Below are positions 1 to 8,492 of a DNA stretch of 46,298 nucleotides, one piece after another; the first letter of the stretch is position 1; every line of letters begins with the position of its first letter. Location of the stretch: NCBI GenBank assembly GCA_965658745.1, contig CBFHTK010000016.1, forward strand, positions 1 to 46,298. Reading direction: 5' to 3'. The notes beneath the pieces are model-generated. The model ran no database searches and was not told the origin of the DNA. It was given only the letters and a program-made list of their open reading frames with translations. This stretch comes from JAHDFB01 sp965658745 (GTDB lineage: Bacteria; Bacteroidota; Bacteroidia; Chitinophagales; Saprospiraceae). The translations under genes and the position numbers were made by a program.

Positions 1-1439
1 CCAATATCGTTCATGATCTCTAATCGAGACTTGATTTCATAGAGTATGCGATCAGCAACTTCAGCATCATATTCTGACAGTTGCAACTCCTTAAACCAGA
101 AATGTAATTCATCAATGGGAATAAATATCAACTCCATGATGTGCTTATCTTGGACTTTGATATTGATTGTTTCAGGTCTCAATCTACCGCCTTCACAAGT
201 ATGGCATGTTGTACGACCTCGATATCTTGCTAGCATTACACGATTCTGAATCTTATAATTCTGCTTTGATAGTCCTTCAAAATACGCGTCTATCCCATCG
301 AAATATCGATTTCCTTTCCACAACAACTTAATCTGAGCTGCTGTAAGGTCTTTAACTGGGCGGTGGATGGGAAAGTCAAACTGATCTGCACTATGAATTA
401 ACTGCCTTAACCAACTCTTCGATTTCTCTCCATTCCAACAAGCAATGGCACCATCGTAAACAGACTTACTCTCGTCAGGAATTACCTTAGCCTTATCGAT
501 ACCTAGTACTCGACCATATCCCTCGCAAGTAGGGCAAGCTCCAAAGGGATTGTTGAAGTTGAATAACTGAGGTGATGGTTCCAAAAACTCAATCCCGTCT
601 AGCTCAAACCTATTATTGAAATCTCGAGATTCTCCCTTGTGGATTTGTACCCTTACATTACCCTCGCTTTCTTGAAAAGCGGTTAGAACAGAATCGGCAA
701 TTCGCATACGATTTGTTTCCTCATCAGAAACTGAAAATCGATCTATCAGAATATATACATCATCCGATTCTCCTACAAGTGTGTCCAACCATGCGTGCGA
801 TTCTGAGATTACCTCTTCGATATAGTAGGTGTCATCACCATGCGTAATTCGATTATACCCTTTCTTCATCAACTGTTCAAGCTCCTTTCTTACAGTTCGC
901 TCGTGATAAACCTTGGATATAGGTGCTTCTAGTATAACTCTGGTGCCTGTATCTAGTGACATTATATACTTTACAACATCTTGTACTTCGTGTTTGGTAA
1001 CAAGATCACCACTCACAGGAGAGTAAGTTTTGCCTATTCTTGCATAAAGTAACCGCAAATAATCGTAAATCTCTGTGAGGGAACCAACAGTAGAACGTGT
1101 GTTACTGCTGGTTGATGTTTTCTGCTCAATTGCGATCGCTGGACTTATTCCTTTGATGAAGTCAACATCAGGCTTCTTCATTCTATTTAGAAACTGCCGA
1201 GCATATGACGAAAGACTTTCCACATATCTTCTTTGTCCCTCTGCGTACAGCGTATCCATAATCAATGAAGACTTTCCCGAACCAGAAAGGCCTGTAACAA
1301 CTACTAGTTGATTCTTGGGTATTCTAACCTCGATATTCTTGAGATTATTGGATCTTGCTCCCTTGACGTGAATTTGCTCGTTAAATGAAGCAATCTCTTC
1401 TGCTGAAAAACTGAGATTTTGAAATGGTTTTACGGACAT
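1..1439 (-). CDS. uvrA: UvrA, excinuclease ABC subunit A (5' part, runs off the left edge)
   Basis: UvrA is the damage-sensing ABC-type ATPase of bacterial nucleotide excision repair; as a dimer it loads UvrB at lesions. About 479 codons are visible, from an ATG at 1439. Seen: a Walker A motif GLSGSGKSS near residue 50, then VDFIKGISPAIAIEQK, STRSTVGSLTEIYDYLR (the UvrA Q-loop region), and CPTCEGYGR and CHTCEGGRL of the zinc modules. The first half of the early zinc module reads NNRFELDGIEF with no CxxC; I recall this from Bacteroidota UvrA but cannot check it here. Walker A lies about 20 residues further in than in E. coli UvrA, so there is a short N-terminal extension. It is divergent from the SDR gene. 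The C-terminal half, including the second ATPase domain, is outside the window. Confidence 0.97.
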   Translation of the reverse strand, partial: MSVKPFQNLSFSAEEIASFNEQIHVKGARSNNLKNIEVRIPKNQLVVVTGLSGSGKSSLIMDTLYAEGQRRYVESLSSYARQFLNRMKKPDVDFIKGISPAIAIEQKTSTSSNTRSTVGSLTEIYDYLRLLYARIGKTYSPVSGDLVTKHEVQDVVKYIMSLDTGTRVILEAPISKVYHERTVRKELEQLMKKGYNRITHGDDTYYIEEVISESHAWLDTLVGESDDVYILIDRFSVSDEETNRMRIADSVLTAFQESEGNVRVQIHKGESRDFNNRFELDGIEFLEPSPQLFNFNNPFGACPTCEGYGRVLGIDKAKVIPDESKSVYDGAIACWNGEKSKSWLRQLIHSADQFDFPIHRPVKDLTAAQIKLLWKGNRYFDGIDAYFEGLSKQNYKIQNRVMLARYRGRTTCHTCEGGRLRPETINIKVQDKHIMELIFIPIDELHFWFKELQLSEYDAEVADRILYEIKSRLEIMNDI

Positions 1440-1524
1440 ACAAGAAGTAACATATGGAAGAAAATGAAGTTCAGATTATATGAACAATATATTGTCAAAT
1501 GTACTTGTATTAAAAAACAATAAG

Positions 1525-2241
1525 ATGAAATTACAGGATAAAGTTGGATATATTACAGGTGGAACTAAAGGAATCGGTCTAGGTATAGCCGAATCAATGC
1601 TTCAAGAAGGTATGCGAGTAGCAATCACAGGAAGAGATGGGGCTTCCGCCCAAAAGGTCGCCACTAAACTCAAAAAACAATATGGCATTGAGGTTCTTGC
1701 GATCGGTTCCAATGTCCGTAGCCTCAAGGAAGAGCAAAAGGCAATAGCACAAGTTATTGAAAAATGGGGAAGAATTGATGTTGTAATAGCAAATGCAGGA
1801 GTTGGTCATTTTGCATCAATTACAGAAATGACTGATGAACAATGGCATAACACAATCGATATTAACTTAACAGGCGTATTTCACACAACCAAAGCGAGTT
1901 TAGACGCTTTGATTGAATCGAAAGGCTACTTAATAACGATTGCCTCATTAGCAGGAACCAACTTCTTCCCTAAAGGAGCTGCATACAATGCAAGTAAATT
2001 CGGTCTAGTAGGTTTCACTCAAGCAGTAATGTTGGATGTCAGAAATCACGGGGTAAAAGTAAGTACTATTATGCCTGGTTCTGTAGCTACTTATTTCAAC
2101 GGCCACATACCGAATGATGCAGACGCTTGGAAAATTCAACCGGAGGATATCGGGCAATTAACCGTGGATTTACTAAAAATGGATAGCAGAGCCTTACCAA
2201 GTAAAGTAGAGATCAGACCGACTATGCCTCCGAAAAAATAG
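1525..2241 (+). CDS. SDR-family NAD(P)-dependent oxidoreductase
   Basis: Classical short-chain dehydrogenase/reductase with a Rossmann fold; it oxidises or reduces an unidentified small molecule with NAD(P)H. Seen with the start used here: TGGTKGIG cofactor motif at residues 11-18, NAGVG structural motif, catalytic Ser in TIASLAG, and catalytic YNASK. The 238-residue length is normal for the family. An upstream in-frame ATG at 1480 would add 15 residues with no family counterpart, so I prefer the ATG at 1525, which puts the usual short beta strand before the glycine motif. It is divergent from uvrA. The substrate cannot be read from the sequence. Confidence 0.9.
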   Translation: MKLQDKVGYITGGTKGIGLGIAESMLQEGMRVAITGRDGASAQKVATKLKKQYGIEVLAIGSNVRSLKEEQKAIAQVIEKWGRIDVVIANAGVGHFASITEMTDEQWHNTIDINLTGVFHTTKASLDALIESKGYLITIASLAGTNFFPKGAAYNASKFGLVGFTQAVMLDVRNHGVKVSTIMPGSVATYFNGHIPNDADAWKIQPEDIGQLTVDLLKMDSRALPSKVEIRPTMPPKK

Positions 2242-2289
2242 TGAATGGCTGATAATGACCCTACTATCTAACATATGATGTGCTGACAT

Positions 2290-2297
2290 TATTTTTG
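2290..2297 (+). promoter_or_regulatory. Candidate -7 element before the mutT-like gene
   Basis: TATTTTTG matches the Bacteroidota -7 consensus TAnnTTTG and lies 21 bases before the TTG start of the Nudix gene. No clear TTG -33 element is seen at the usual spacing, so the call rests on one element. Confidence 0.3.
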
Positions 2298-2318
2298 CAA
2301 TATTTAAACTAGTTTAAC

Positions 2319-2714
2319 TTGAAATCAACTGTACAAGTCAGCTGTGCTGTGATTATTAATCAGCAAAATAAAGTCCTTGCTGTTCAGCGTAGTGAAAAGA
2401 TGTCTATGCCACTCAAATGGGAATTTCCAGGTGGTAAAATTGAAGCGGGCGAATCCCCTGAATATGCTTTAATTAGAGAAATACAGGAAGAACTTGATGT
2501 TCAAATTCAGATAGTAGGTTCGCTCTCACCTACAAGCCACGATTACGACAAATTTCAGATTAGACTTGTACCATTTCTTGCAAAAATTAAGTCGGGAAGA
2601 ATAGTCTTGAATGAGCACAACAAAATGCTTTGGATCAAACAGTCAGAATTAAGTTCACTTGATTGGGCTGCGGCAGATGTTCCAATTGTCAAGGAAATTC
2701 AAAATTCAATCTAG
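2319..2714 (+). CDS. mutT: MutT-like Nudix hydrolase (probable 8-oxo-dGTP diphosphatase)
   Basis: Nudix hydrolase of 131 residues, about the length of E. coli MutT (129). MutT removes oxidised dGTP from the nucleotide pool. The Nudix box is complete: G39, E45, then REIQEE at 53-58; the usual box glycine is Asp (ELDV), a common variant. WEFPGGKIEAGE precedes it, as in MutT/(d)CTP-diphosphatase-type enzymes. The start is TTG: an in-frame TAG lies just upstream at 2310 and there is no nearby ATG. The stop shares the palindrome CTAG (2711-2714) with the stop of the convergent alkyltransferase-like gene. The substrate is inferred from the family; other Nudix substrates are possible. Confidence 0.85.
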   Translation: MKSTVQVSCAVIINQQNKVLAVQRSEKMSMPLKWEFPGGKIEAGESPEYALIREIQEELDVQIQIVGSLSPTSHDYDKFQIRLVPFLAKIKSGRIVLNEHNKMLWIKQSELSSLDWAAADVPIVKEIQNSI

Positions 2715-3049
2715 TCCATTTCTTGTGGATGCCAAAAGAGGTTATCAAAGTCGATCACTCTATCTTTTTCTATTGAAATGCCTTCAGCTTCTAACGCTTC
2801 TTGCATAGCTGTAGGAGTTGGAAACTGAAGCCTGCCACTTAACTCCCCTTTCCTATTGACAACTCTATGCGCAGGGATAAATTCTTCGGAACTATGACAG
2901 TGATTTAGCGCCCATCCTACCATTCGAGCTGAACCTAGCGCTAGATAATCAGCTATAGCTCCATAAGTACTGACACGTCCTTCGGGAATACAAAGCACGA
3001 CCTCATAAACTGCAGTCCAATATGATTTTTTCTGAAATGTCTTGTCCAA
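2711..3049 (-). CDS. Alkyltransferase-like protein (ATL), PAHR type
   Basis: Homologue of the C-terminal DNA-binding domain of O6-alkylguanine-DNA alkyltransferase, 112 residues. The acceptor motif PCHR reads PAHR (residues 59-62; the codon is GCG), so the nucleophilic Cys is gone and the protein cannot accept alkyl groups. ATLs flip O6-alkylguanine and hand it to nucleotide excision repair; the Ala version is known in Thermus TTHA1564. Other family residues are present: GRVSTYG, SARMVGWAL (Arg finger), and VNRKGELSG. The start is TTG at 3049 after an AAGGGG stretch. It begins 21 bases after the Omp28-like gene ends, so it is probably cotranscribed with it. It meets the mutT-like gene tail to tail. 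Confidence 0.88.
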   Translation of the reverse strand: MDKTFQKKSYWTAVYEVVLCIPEGRVSTYGAIADYLALGSARMVGWALNHCHSSEEFIPAHRVVNRKGELSGRLQFPTPTAMQEALEAEGISIEKDRVIDFDNLFWHPQEMD

Positions 3050-3070
3050 TCCCCTTACTCTGACAATAGT

Positions 3071-3907
3071 TTATTCAATGATCTTCTTCTCAACTGCTTG
3101 CAAAACATCTTTCGTGTCACCTTCGACAATGTGTGTAAATGCAATTACATCAATATTTTCAGGAACCCATAGTAAGTCACCTTCTTCAGGTAGAGGTATA
3201 GTAAAACTGAAGTCTTTATTTATCGGAGTGTTCTCGACTAGTTCTTGCTGCACTGGATTACCTTTTGCAGATGTCACCATAGTACGAAGTACATGATTGT
3301 GTTCAAACTCTTTTAAGATTGTAGAGTTGTCTTCTTGCGCATCTATAATCTTATTCTCGACAATCATTACACTTACATGTACATTATCATCACTTGAAAA
3401 ATCTTGTAAAGGTATCATTGTGACCGTAATATCTAGGTCTCTTGTTTCCTCATCATAGCTTGTCGTTAATAAGAGATTCATTACGTGGTCTTTATTAAGC
3501 TCTGCATCGATATAATTGGACCAAACTGCAGGTGTGCTTATGGATAGCTCATCATCCGTATGTTTGATTCGGTTGATGGATGCTGCAGGCTTCCCTTGCC
3601 ATGGTCTGAGATATTCTTCCAATTCGGCAGCATATTCATTTCTAAAATCATACTTATTCTCAGGTGTTGGCCATGAAAGGAAACTTCCATGGATACCTAC
3701 GGCAACAACCGCTTTTCCATAGTTTGCTTTAATTTGGTCAATTGCTGCTGTACCCACTGGACAATTTGGGCAAGATACACCTGTTAACTCTTCTAAAAGA
3801 ACAACACGATCAGAAGCCGGCAATTCAAACTCTGGTACCATTACCAATTGCTCCTCACAAGAAGAAAACATAAGAATCGCAACAAATAGATATAGAATCT
3901 TTTTCAT
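3071..3907 (-). CDS. Omp28-related lipoprotein with CxxC
   Basis: Secreted lipoprotein of 278 residues: N-terminal hydrophobic segment and lipobox FSSC (Cys17). LLEELTGVSCPNCPVG carries a CPNC pair (Cys46/Cys49) in a thioredoxin-like region, followed by VGIHGSF, the signature of the Omp28 family of Bacteroidota. The biochemical role of Omp28 is not settled; a thiol-related function is an inference from the CxxC. It lies 20 bases downstream of the DUF6029-like barrel gene on the same strand, and a TlpA-type thioredoxin is divergent from that pair. The grouping suggests one envelope redox module. Confidence 0.85.
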   Translation of the reverse strand: MKKILYLFVAILMFSSCEEQLVMVPEFELPASDRVVLLEELTGVSCPNCPVGTAAIDQIKANYGKAVVAVGIHGSFLSWPTPENKYDFRNEYAAELEEYLRPWQGKPAASINRIKHTDDELSISTPAVWSNYIDAELNKDHVMNLLLTTSYDEETRDLDITVTMIPLQDFSSDDNVHVSVMIVENKIIDAQEDNSTILKEFEHNHVLRTMVTSAKGNPVQQELVENTPINKDFSFTIPLPEEGDLLWVPENIDVIAFTHIVEGDTKDVLQAVEKKIIE

Positions 3908-3927
3908 ATCAATTATTTTTTCACCTG

Positions 3928-5622
3928 TTAAAAGGTAGAATTTACTTCAAATTTAACACCACTAAAAGCTGGCTCCAATCTACATACACCTCCAGAACAA
4001 ACAACTCCCTCTACTTGCTTAACGTATCGTAAAGAATATCTATTCGGACCTTCAGAATATACTGCACCAAGTGTCGGATAGAAGATTTGATTTCCTCGAA
4101 TTGCTTCAGGGATATTTTCATTTGTTTCGTTTGGAATAATATTATACATCCCAGATGCTTCAAATTGCCAATGAGGTGCAATTCCTACTTCCACTAATGC
4201 GTATACCCAGGACCCGTAGTCCTGTTCTGTACTCATATACTGACCTTCAACACGAATACTGTTTCTTCTCGTTATATTATAGAGAAAATCAAAAAATGGC
4301 GTAATAGTCATTACATCATCTGTCTTTGTAGTTGGTTTACCCTCGTATACCGCTTGGTTGTAAAATTGCATCTGAGCACCGGCAGTCAACCTCCATTTTC
4401 GCTTATACTTGTAAAGGATGTGAGTATATAACTCTCGGTATAAGGCATCACCATCAATTGTATTAATTACACTGAAATTTGTGAGACCAGAAAGCTTTTT
4501 CGCTAAGTTGTAACGAAAATCTCCCTGAAAAGCTAGTTCAGAAATATCTTGTGTTGCAGGAGCATATCTTGAAGTCAAACGATAGGTATTCTGACGCATC
4601 ATAGGTGGAATAAAGTTTATAATACCTCTGTTTAACGTCAAAGTTTGATCTGTTCTAAAGTTAAAATTCTCAGTACGTTTTGCTTCTAATGTTACACCAA
4701 TTTTTCTTGTAGCGTAACTTAATGATGTATAAATTGTACTACCCGCTTCTCTTACAAATTTTCCCGGAGTCACTGTCCCGTTAATTTGAGTCAACTCATC
4801 AAATGGATCAAGAAATACATCTGGAGATTTGTAGGCTCCTTCGATATACCATCCAAAGTTTCCATAATCCAAAGAATTATACAAGCTGAATAGGTAGTTA
4901 TTATAACCAAACTTTTCGATCCGATCGTCACCTATGTAGTTTCTCAGAATTGATACAAATTTTTCTGTCACAGCCTCAGAATTCGTTCTACTTACAATTC
5001 CAAAACCTGGAGATAAATTAAGTGGCATATCCTCACTTCCAAGTTGAATATAACCATCGATTGAACCACCTTTTATTACAGAATCATACGTTCCAAATAA
5101 GAAACGTTGTCTACCTGTGAAAGCTTTCAATTTCCAATTGTCGCTCAATTCGTAATCTAACTTCACACCGAAAAGTGCATTGTCCCACAGTAACGGTCTC
5201 AATTCATAAGCTCTAAAGATGATTCCAGAACCTACTTGATCATAAATATGCCCGGCACGTAAATCAAGTTTTCCCAGATCGATCTCTGCAAAGAACATTC
5301 CTATTCCTTGATCAGTATACGATCCGTTTGGATCAAAAAGATTTGAATTATTAAACATATCATACCGTACACCGGCAGTAACAGCCTTATACTTATAATT
5401 CAAATTCAGCCAAGCATCTGCACCAAATTTCTGATTATCATATTGGGGAATATTAACTGCACCAATATTTTCGTCCCTAATAAAGAAGTTTGCATTTGCC
5501 TGAAAAGCACCATAAAGAGATCCTCCACTACTATCGTCTTGTCCGAGTACTGAACTAGTAGGAGTCAACAGCAAGCAAAAGCTTAAAAAGAAACATGTAT
5601 ATATAGAAATAAGCCGCATCAT
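3928..5622 (-). CDS. DUF6029-like outer-membrane beta-barrel protein
   Basis: 564-residue secreted protein with an N-terminal signal peptide (MMRLISIYTCFFLSFCLLL; either of two adjacent ATGs may start it) and many alternating aromatic/polar segments typical of an outer-membrane barrel, ending in FEVNSTF with a C-terminal Phe. GKLDLRAGHIYDQVGSG and FRAYELRPLLWDNA look like the DUF6029 family as I remember it, which often sits next to Omp28 genes. Function unknown. It is first in a minus-strand unit with the Omp28-like and probably the ATL gene. The 191-bp gap to the divergent tlpA-like gene contains GTGTATACAC at 5698-5707, a possible operator. Confidence 0.7.
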   Translation of the reverse strand: MMRLISIYTCFFLSFCLLLTPTSSVLGQDDSSGGSLYGAFQANANFFIRDENIGAVNIPQYDNQKFGADAWLNLNYKYKAVTAGVRYDMFNNSNLFDPNGSYTDQGIGMFFAEIDLGKLDLRAGHIYDQVGSGIIFRAYELRPLLWDNALFGVKLDYELSDNWKLKAFTGRQRFLFGTYDSVIKGGSIDGYIQLGSEDMPLNLSPGFGIVSRTNSEAVTEKFVSILRNYIGDDRIEKFGYNNYLFSLYNSLDYGNFGWYIEGAYKSPDVFLDPFDELTQINGTVTPGKFVREAGSTIYTSLSYATRKIGVTLEAKRTENFNFRTDQTLTLNRGIINFIPPMMRQNTYRLTSRYAPATQDISELAFQGDFRYNLAKKLSGLTNFSVINTIDGDALYRELYTHILYKYKRKWRLTAGAQMQFYNQAVYEGKPTTKTDDVMTITPFFDFLYNITRRNSIRVEGQYMSTEQDYGSWVYALVEVGIAPHWQFEASGMYNIIPNETNENIPEAIRGNQIFYPTLGAVYSEGPNRYSLRYVKQVEGVVCSGGVCRLEPAFSGVKFEVNSTF

Positions 5623-5813
5623 CGTTAATTAATCGTTAAAAAAAGCAAACCGTCGTAGTAAATACGCGTTTTGCTTCGTCAAACATTTGTTGAAAGTGTG
5701 TATACACCAAATTTTTTCGTGTACTTTGCAATATTAAAGATATTATTGCGTCTCAAGAATAAAAAACGCAAAAAGTCACAAGTAGTAACTACAACTGTCA
5801 AAAATAATCAAAA

Positions 5814-6311
5814 ATGAAAATTAAAAATTTAGTACTTCTCGCTCTTATAGGTCTAGCGCTTAGTTCGTTTACCGGATATGCAAAAGTTTTCCCGAAAGTT
5901 GATCTTAAAGACCTAAAGGGTAGTCCAGTTAGCACCGAGTCATTTATTACAGATGGTAAAGTAACTGTGGTTAGTTTCTTCGCAACTTGGTGTAAGCCTT
6001 GCCAACTAGAAATGGATAACATTTCAGAGATTTATCCTGATTGGCAAGAAGCGTACGACATTGAAATGGTTTCGATTTCTGTCGACGATGCACGTAGCAC
6101 AGCGAAACTGAAATCATTAGTAAAATCAAAAGGATGGGAGTTCAACATCATGGTTGATGACAAACAACAAATCCAACGTCAACTGGGATTCCAAACAATT
6201 CCACAAACATTTTTACTCGACCAACAAGGTAACATTGTATTTGAACACAATGGTTATAAACCTGGAGACGAAATCGAACTAGAAGATCACATTGCAGAAC
6301 TTCTTAAGTAA
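5814..6311 (+). CDS. TlpA-type periplasmic thioredoxin-like protein
   Basis: 165-residue secreted thiol-disulfide oxidoreductase. A signal peptide covers about the first 23 residues (LALSSFTGYA), then a thioredoxin fold with FFATWCKPCQ (Cys60/Cys63) and the cis-Pro region IPQTFLLDQQG. Such proteins act in the periplasm on cysteine pairs, for example in cytochrome maturation or protein disulfide reduction. No membrane anchor or lipobox is evident. It is divergent from the DUF6029/Omp28 unit and is followed by a stem-loop terminator, so it appears monocistronic. The partner is unknown; the Omp28-like protein with its own CxxC is an obvious candidate by position. Confidence 0.88.
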   Translation: MKIKNLVLLALIGLALSSFTGYAKVFPKVDLKDLKGSPVSTESFITDGKVTVVSFFATWCKPCQLEMDNISEIYPDWQEAYDIEMVSISVDDARSTAKLKSLVKSKGWEFNIMVDDKQQIQRQLGFQTIPQTFLLDQQGNIVFEHNGYKPGDEIELEDHIAELLK

Positions 6312-6335
6312 TAAGAACAAACAAGAAATTATAGA

Positions 6336-6369
6336 GACCCAGCATCTTGTGTGATGTCGGGTCTTTTTT
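6336..6369 (+). terminator. Rho-independent terminator of the tlpA-like gene
   Basis: GACCC at 6336-6340 pairs with GGGTC at 6359-6363, and GCATC at 6342-6346 pairs with GATGT at 6353-6357 (one G-T pair). There is an A-C mismatch between the two helices and a 6-base loop. A run of six T follows. Confidence 0.75.
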
Positions 6370-6550
6370 ATTGTATTCGTAGTTCAAAAATAGTCTTCCG
6401 TTTTATTTCCAGCTAAGAGAACGAAACCATTACGAAACGCTTTATGTTGTCTATGATTGTGATAGCTGAATTGCGGAAAGTCAAACCTTAAAGGAAAAAA
6501 CCGATCCTTTCTGTTTATTTATCTTATCTCAGTGCAAGATTAAATATGCA
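6370..6550. other. Non-coding stretch between the tlpA terminator and the panD promoter
   Basis: Part of a 319-bp gene-free gap (6312-6630). Apart from the terminator on its left and the promoter on its right I see no gene, RNA or repeat. Confidence 0.5.
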
Positions 6551-6582
6551 TTGTAATTCTAGTACATTTTCTAGTACTTTTG
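6551..6582 (+). promoter_or_regulatory. Promoter of the panD operon
   Basis: TTG at 6551-6553 and TACTTTTG at 6575-6582, separated by 21 bases, match the Bacteroidota primary-sigma promoter (-33 TTG, -7 TAnnTTTG). Predicted transcription start is near 6588, giving a leader of about 43 bases before the panD ATG at 6631. It is the best two-element match I found in the window. Confidence 0.6.
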
Positions 6583-6630
6583 TTGCACATTTATAAAGAG
6601 TACAACCATATTATTCAATAAGTTTGAATC

Positions 6631-6978
6631 ATGTTAATACAAGTTCATAAAAGTAAGATTCATAGAGCTCGAGTTACTGAAGCTAACCTCAACTATGTAG
6701 GAAGTATCACCATCGATGAAGCATTGATGGAGGCAGCCAATATGTACGAGGGCGAGCGAGTCCAAATTGTCAACAACAATAATGGAGAACGTCTGGAAAC
6801 TTACGTGATTCGCGGTGAACGTAATTCAGGAGTTATCTGCCTAAACGGTGCTGCTGCTAGGAAAGCAGAGGTTGGAGATATAGTTATTATCATAAGTTAC
6901 GCGTTTATGACTCCTGACGAATCAATGACATTCAAACCTGTTGCAGTGTTTCCAGACGAACACAATCAACTAAACTAG
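6631..6978 (+). CDS. panD: Aspartate 1-decarboxylase
   Basis: Pyruvoyl-dependent enzyme that converts L-aspartate to beta-alanine for pantothenate and coenzyme A. 115 residues, close to the family norm. The proenzyme self-cleavage site is visible as YVGSITID (Gly24/Ser25), at the same position as in E. coli PanD; LNGAAARKAEVGDIVII is the conserved C-terminal part. It is first in a compact unit with four following genes (gap of 8 bases to the next) and has a good promoter upstream. Confidence 0.96.
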   Translation: MLIQVHKSKIHRARVTEANLNYVGSITIDEALMEAANMYEGERVQIVNNNNGERLETYVIRGERNSGVICLNGAAARKAEVGDIVIIISYAFMTPDESMTFKPVAVFPDEHNQLN

Positions 6979-6986
6979 ATAGAGGC

Positions 6987-8024
6987 TTGTCAATCTTCAA
7001 AAATAAGTTTGTACAGCTTATCCTTTTCGTAAGTTTCGGGGTAATCTTGCTGTACTTGGTCTATCTCAACCAGAAGAATCTACATATTGCCAACTGCGTC
7101 GCACAGAATGGTCCAGATGCTGATTGTGACTATTTCGAAAAAATAAAATCTGACTTAAGGCAAGCTAAACTTGTTTGGGTTTTGGCATCACTTGTCATTT
7201 TTATGATAAGCAATATCATTAGAGCTCTTCGCTGGAACATGCTTTTTAAAACTCTGAATTATACTGTTAACGTATGGAACAGTTTTTTCTCTATCATGCT
7301 AGGGTACATGGTTAATCTTGGGCTACCAAGAGCTGGTGAAGTCGCAAAAATTGCTGCTTTGTCACGCAATGAAAATATACCCCTTGAAGAAGTAACTGGT
7401 ACATTAGTTGTTGATCGGACAATGGATTTCATTTGTCTGTTTCTAATGATGGTTATAGGTATCAGTTTCGAATACAACGCCATTGTTGGCTTTATTCAAA
7501 CCAACGCCTCCCTTCCTTCTTGGTTACTCTGGATCCCCATTATACCAATCCTCGGGTTTGTATGGTTTCTACGTATTCGCAAAACTTCAAAATTGAAAAT
7601 CATTCAAAAAATCAATGCCTTATATGAAGGTTTTTCAACTGGAATTATGAGTGTTTTTCGAATGAAGAATAAAGGATTATTCATACTATATAGCGTACTC
7701 ATCTGGTTTTGTTATTACTTAATGACCTATGTTGTATTCTTTAGTTACGAACCCACAGCTGACTTGAGTCCGATGGCTGGTTTGGTTGTTTTTGTTTTTG
7801 GTGCTTTAGGTATGGTTATTCCTTCCCCTGGAGGAGCTGGTACTTACCATTACTTAATTTCAAAAGGTCTAGAATTATATGGTGTAACTGATGGATTTGT
7901 ATTTGCAAATATTATCTTTATACCAATACAAGTGCTTTGTAATATAGGCTTTGGGCTTCTGGCCTATATTGTCCTTCCAATGCTTAATAAAGATGACCCA
8001 ACTGACTCACAAGATTCAGCATAA
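6987..8024 (+). CDS. Flippase-like integral membrane protein (lysylphosphatidylglycerol synthase TM region / UPF0104)
   Basis: 345-residue multi-span membrane protein. Conserved features of the flippase-like family: NIIRALRWNMLFK, GYMVNLGLPRAGEVAKI, TLVVDRTMDF and the C-terminal PSPGGAGTYHY. The family moves lipids or lipid-linked intermediates across the membrane, and in MprF it forms the flippase domain; here there is no synthase domain. The start is TTG at 6987, 8 bases after panD. The C-terminus overlaps the next gene by 32 bases. Its position before a heptose nucleotide enzyme hints at envelope glycolipid traffic, but the substrate is unknown. Confidence 0.88.
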   Translation: MSIFKNKFVQLILFVSFGVILLYLVYLNQKNLHIANCVAQNGPDADCDYFEKIKSDLRQAKLVWVLASLVIFMISNIIRALRWNMLFKTLNYTVNVWNSFFSIMLGYMVNLGLPRAGEVAKIAALSRNENIPLEEVTGTLVVDRTMDFICLFLMMVIGISFEYNAIVGFIQTNASLPSWLLWIPIIPILGFVWFLRIRKTSKLKIIQKINALYEGFSTGIMSVFRMKNKGLFILYSVLIWFCYYLMTYVVFFSYEPTADLSPMAGLVVFVFGALGMVIPSPGGAGTYHYLISKGLELYGVTDGFVFANIIFIPIQVLCNIGFGLLAYIVLPMLNKDDPTDSQDSA

Positions 8025-8490
8025 AATATACACCCAAGTAGAAGATTTTTTGGGTCAAGCCCAAAATTGGAAAAAGGAAGAGAAAACAATTGTTTTCACT
8101 AACGGCTGCTTCGACATACTACATCGAGGACATCTTGACTATCTGGAGCAAATAAGTAAACTTGGTGATCGACTTGTAATTGGTGTAAATTCTGACAGTT
8201 CAGTAAAACGCTTAAAAGGCGAAGACCGTCCTATCAACACTGAGCTTGATAGATCATATGTCCTTGCATCGCTTGCCTATGTTGATGCTGTAGTAGTTTT
8301 TTCAGAAGATACACCGATCAATGTAATCAATTCAATCTTACCTGATGTTCTAGCCAAAGGAGGTGACTATAAACTTAAGGATATTGTTGGAGCCGAGGAG
8401 GTGACAGCAAATGGCGGAAAAGTACTAACTACTCCAATTGTCTACCATGTCAGTACATCATCTATTCTTGAAAAAATCAAACGTATCTAA
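7993..8490 (+). CDS. rfaE2: D-glycero-beta-D-manno-heptose 1-phosphate adenylyltransferase (RfaE2/HldE C-terminal type)
   Basis: Nucleotidyltransferase that makes ADP-heptose from heptose-1-phosphate and ATP for lipopolysaccharide core synthesis. Seen: TNGCFDILHRGHLDYL with the HxGH catalytic motif, GVNSDSSVKRLKG, LDRSYVLASLAYVDAVVVF and the C-terminal VYHVSTSSILEKIK. I place the start at the ATG at 7993 (165 residues); a longer frame from 7951 adds only residues lying over the preceding gene's end. It is the stand-alone domain, without the kinase part of E. coli HldE. It overlaps the flippase-like gene by 32 bases and is 2 bases from the Nif3-like gene. Confidence 0.9.
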   Translation: MTQLTHKIQHKIYTQVEDFLGQAQNWKKEEKTIVFTNGCFDILHRGHLDYLEQISKLGDRLVIGVNSDSSVKRLKGEDRPINTELDRSYVLASLAYVDAVVVFSEDTPINVINSILPDVLAKGGDYKLKDIVGAEEVTANGGKVLTTPIVYHVSTSSILEKIKRI

Positions 8491-8492
8491 TA

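Noticed and set aside
1075..1311. Plus-strand open frame opposite uvrA
   Set aside because: Shadow of the uvrA coding frame, which contains the Walker A motif on the other strand.
5715..5735. Promoter for the tlpA-like gene at GTACTTTGC
   Set aside because: It has TACTTTG with one base too few between TA and TTTG, so it does not match the consensus well enough.
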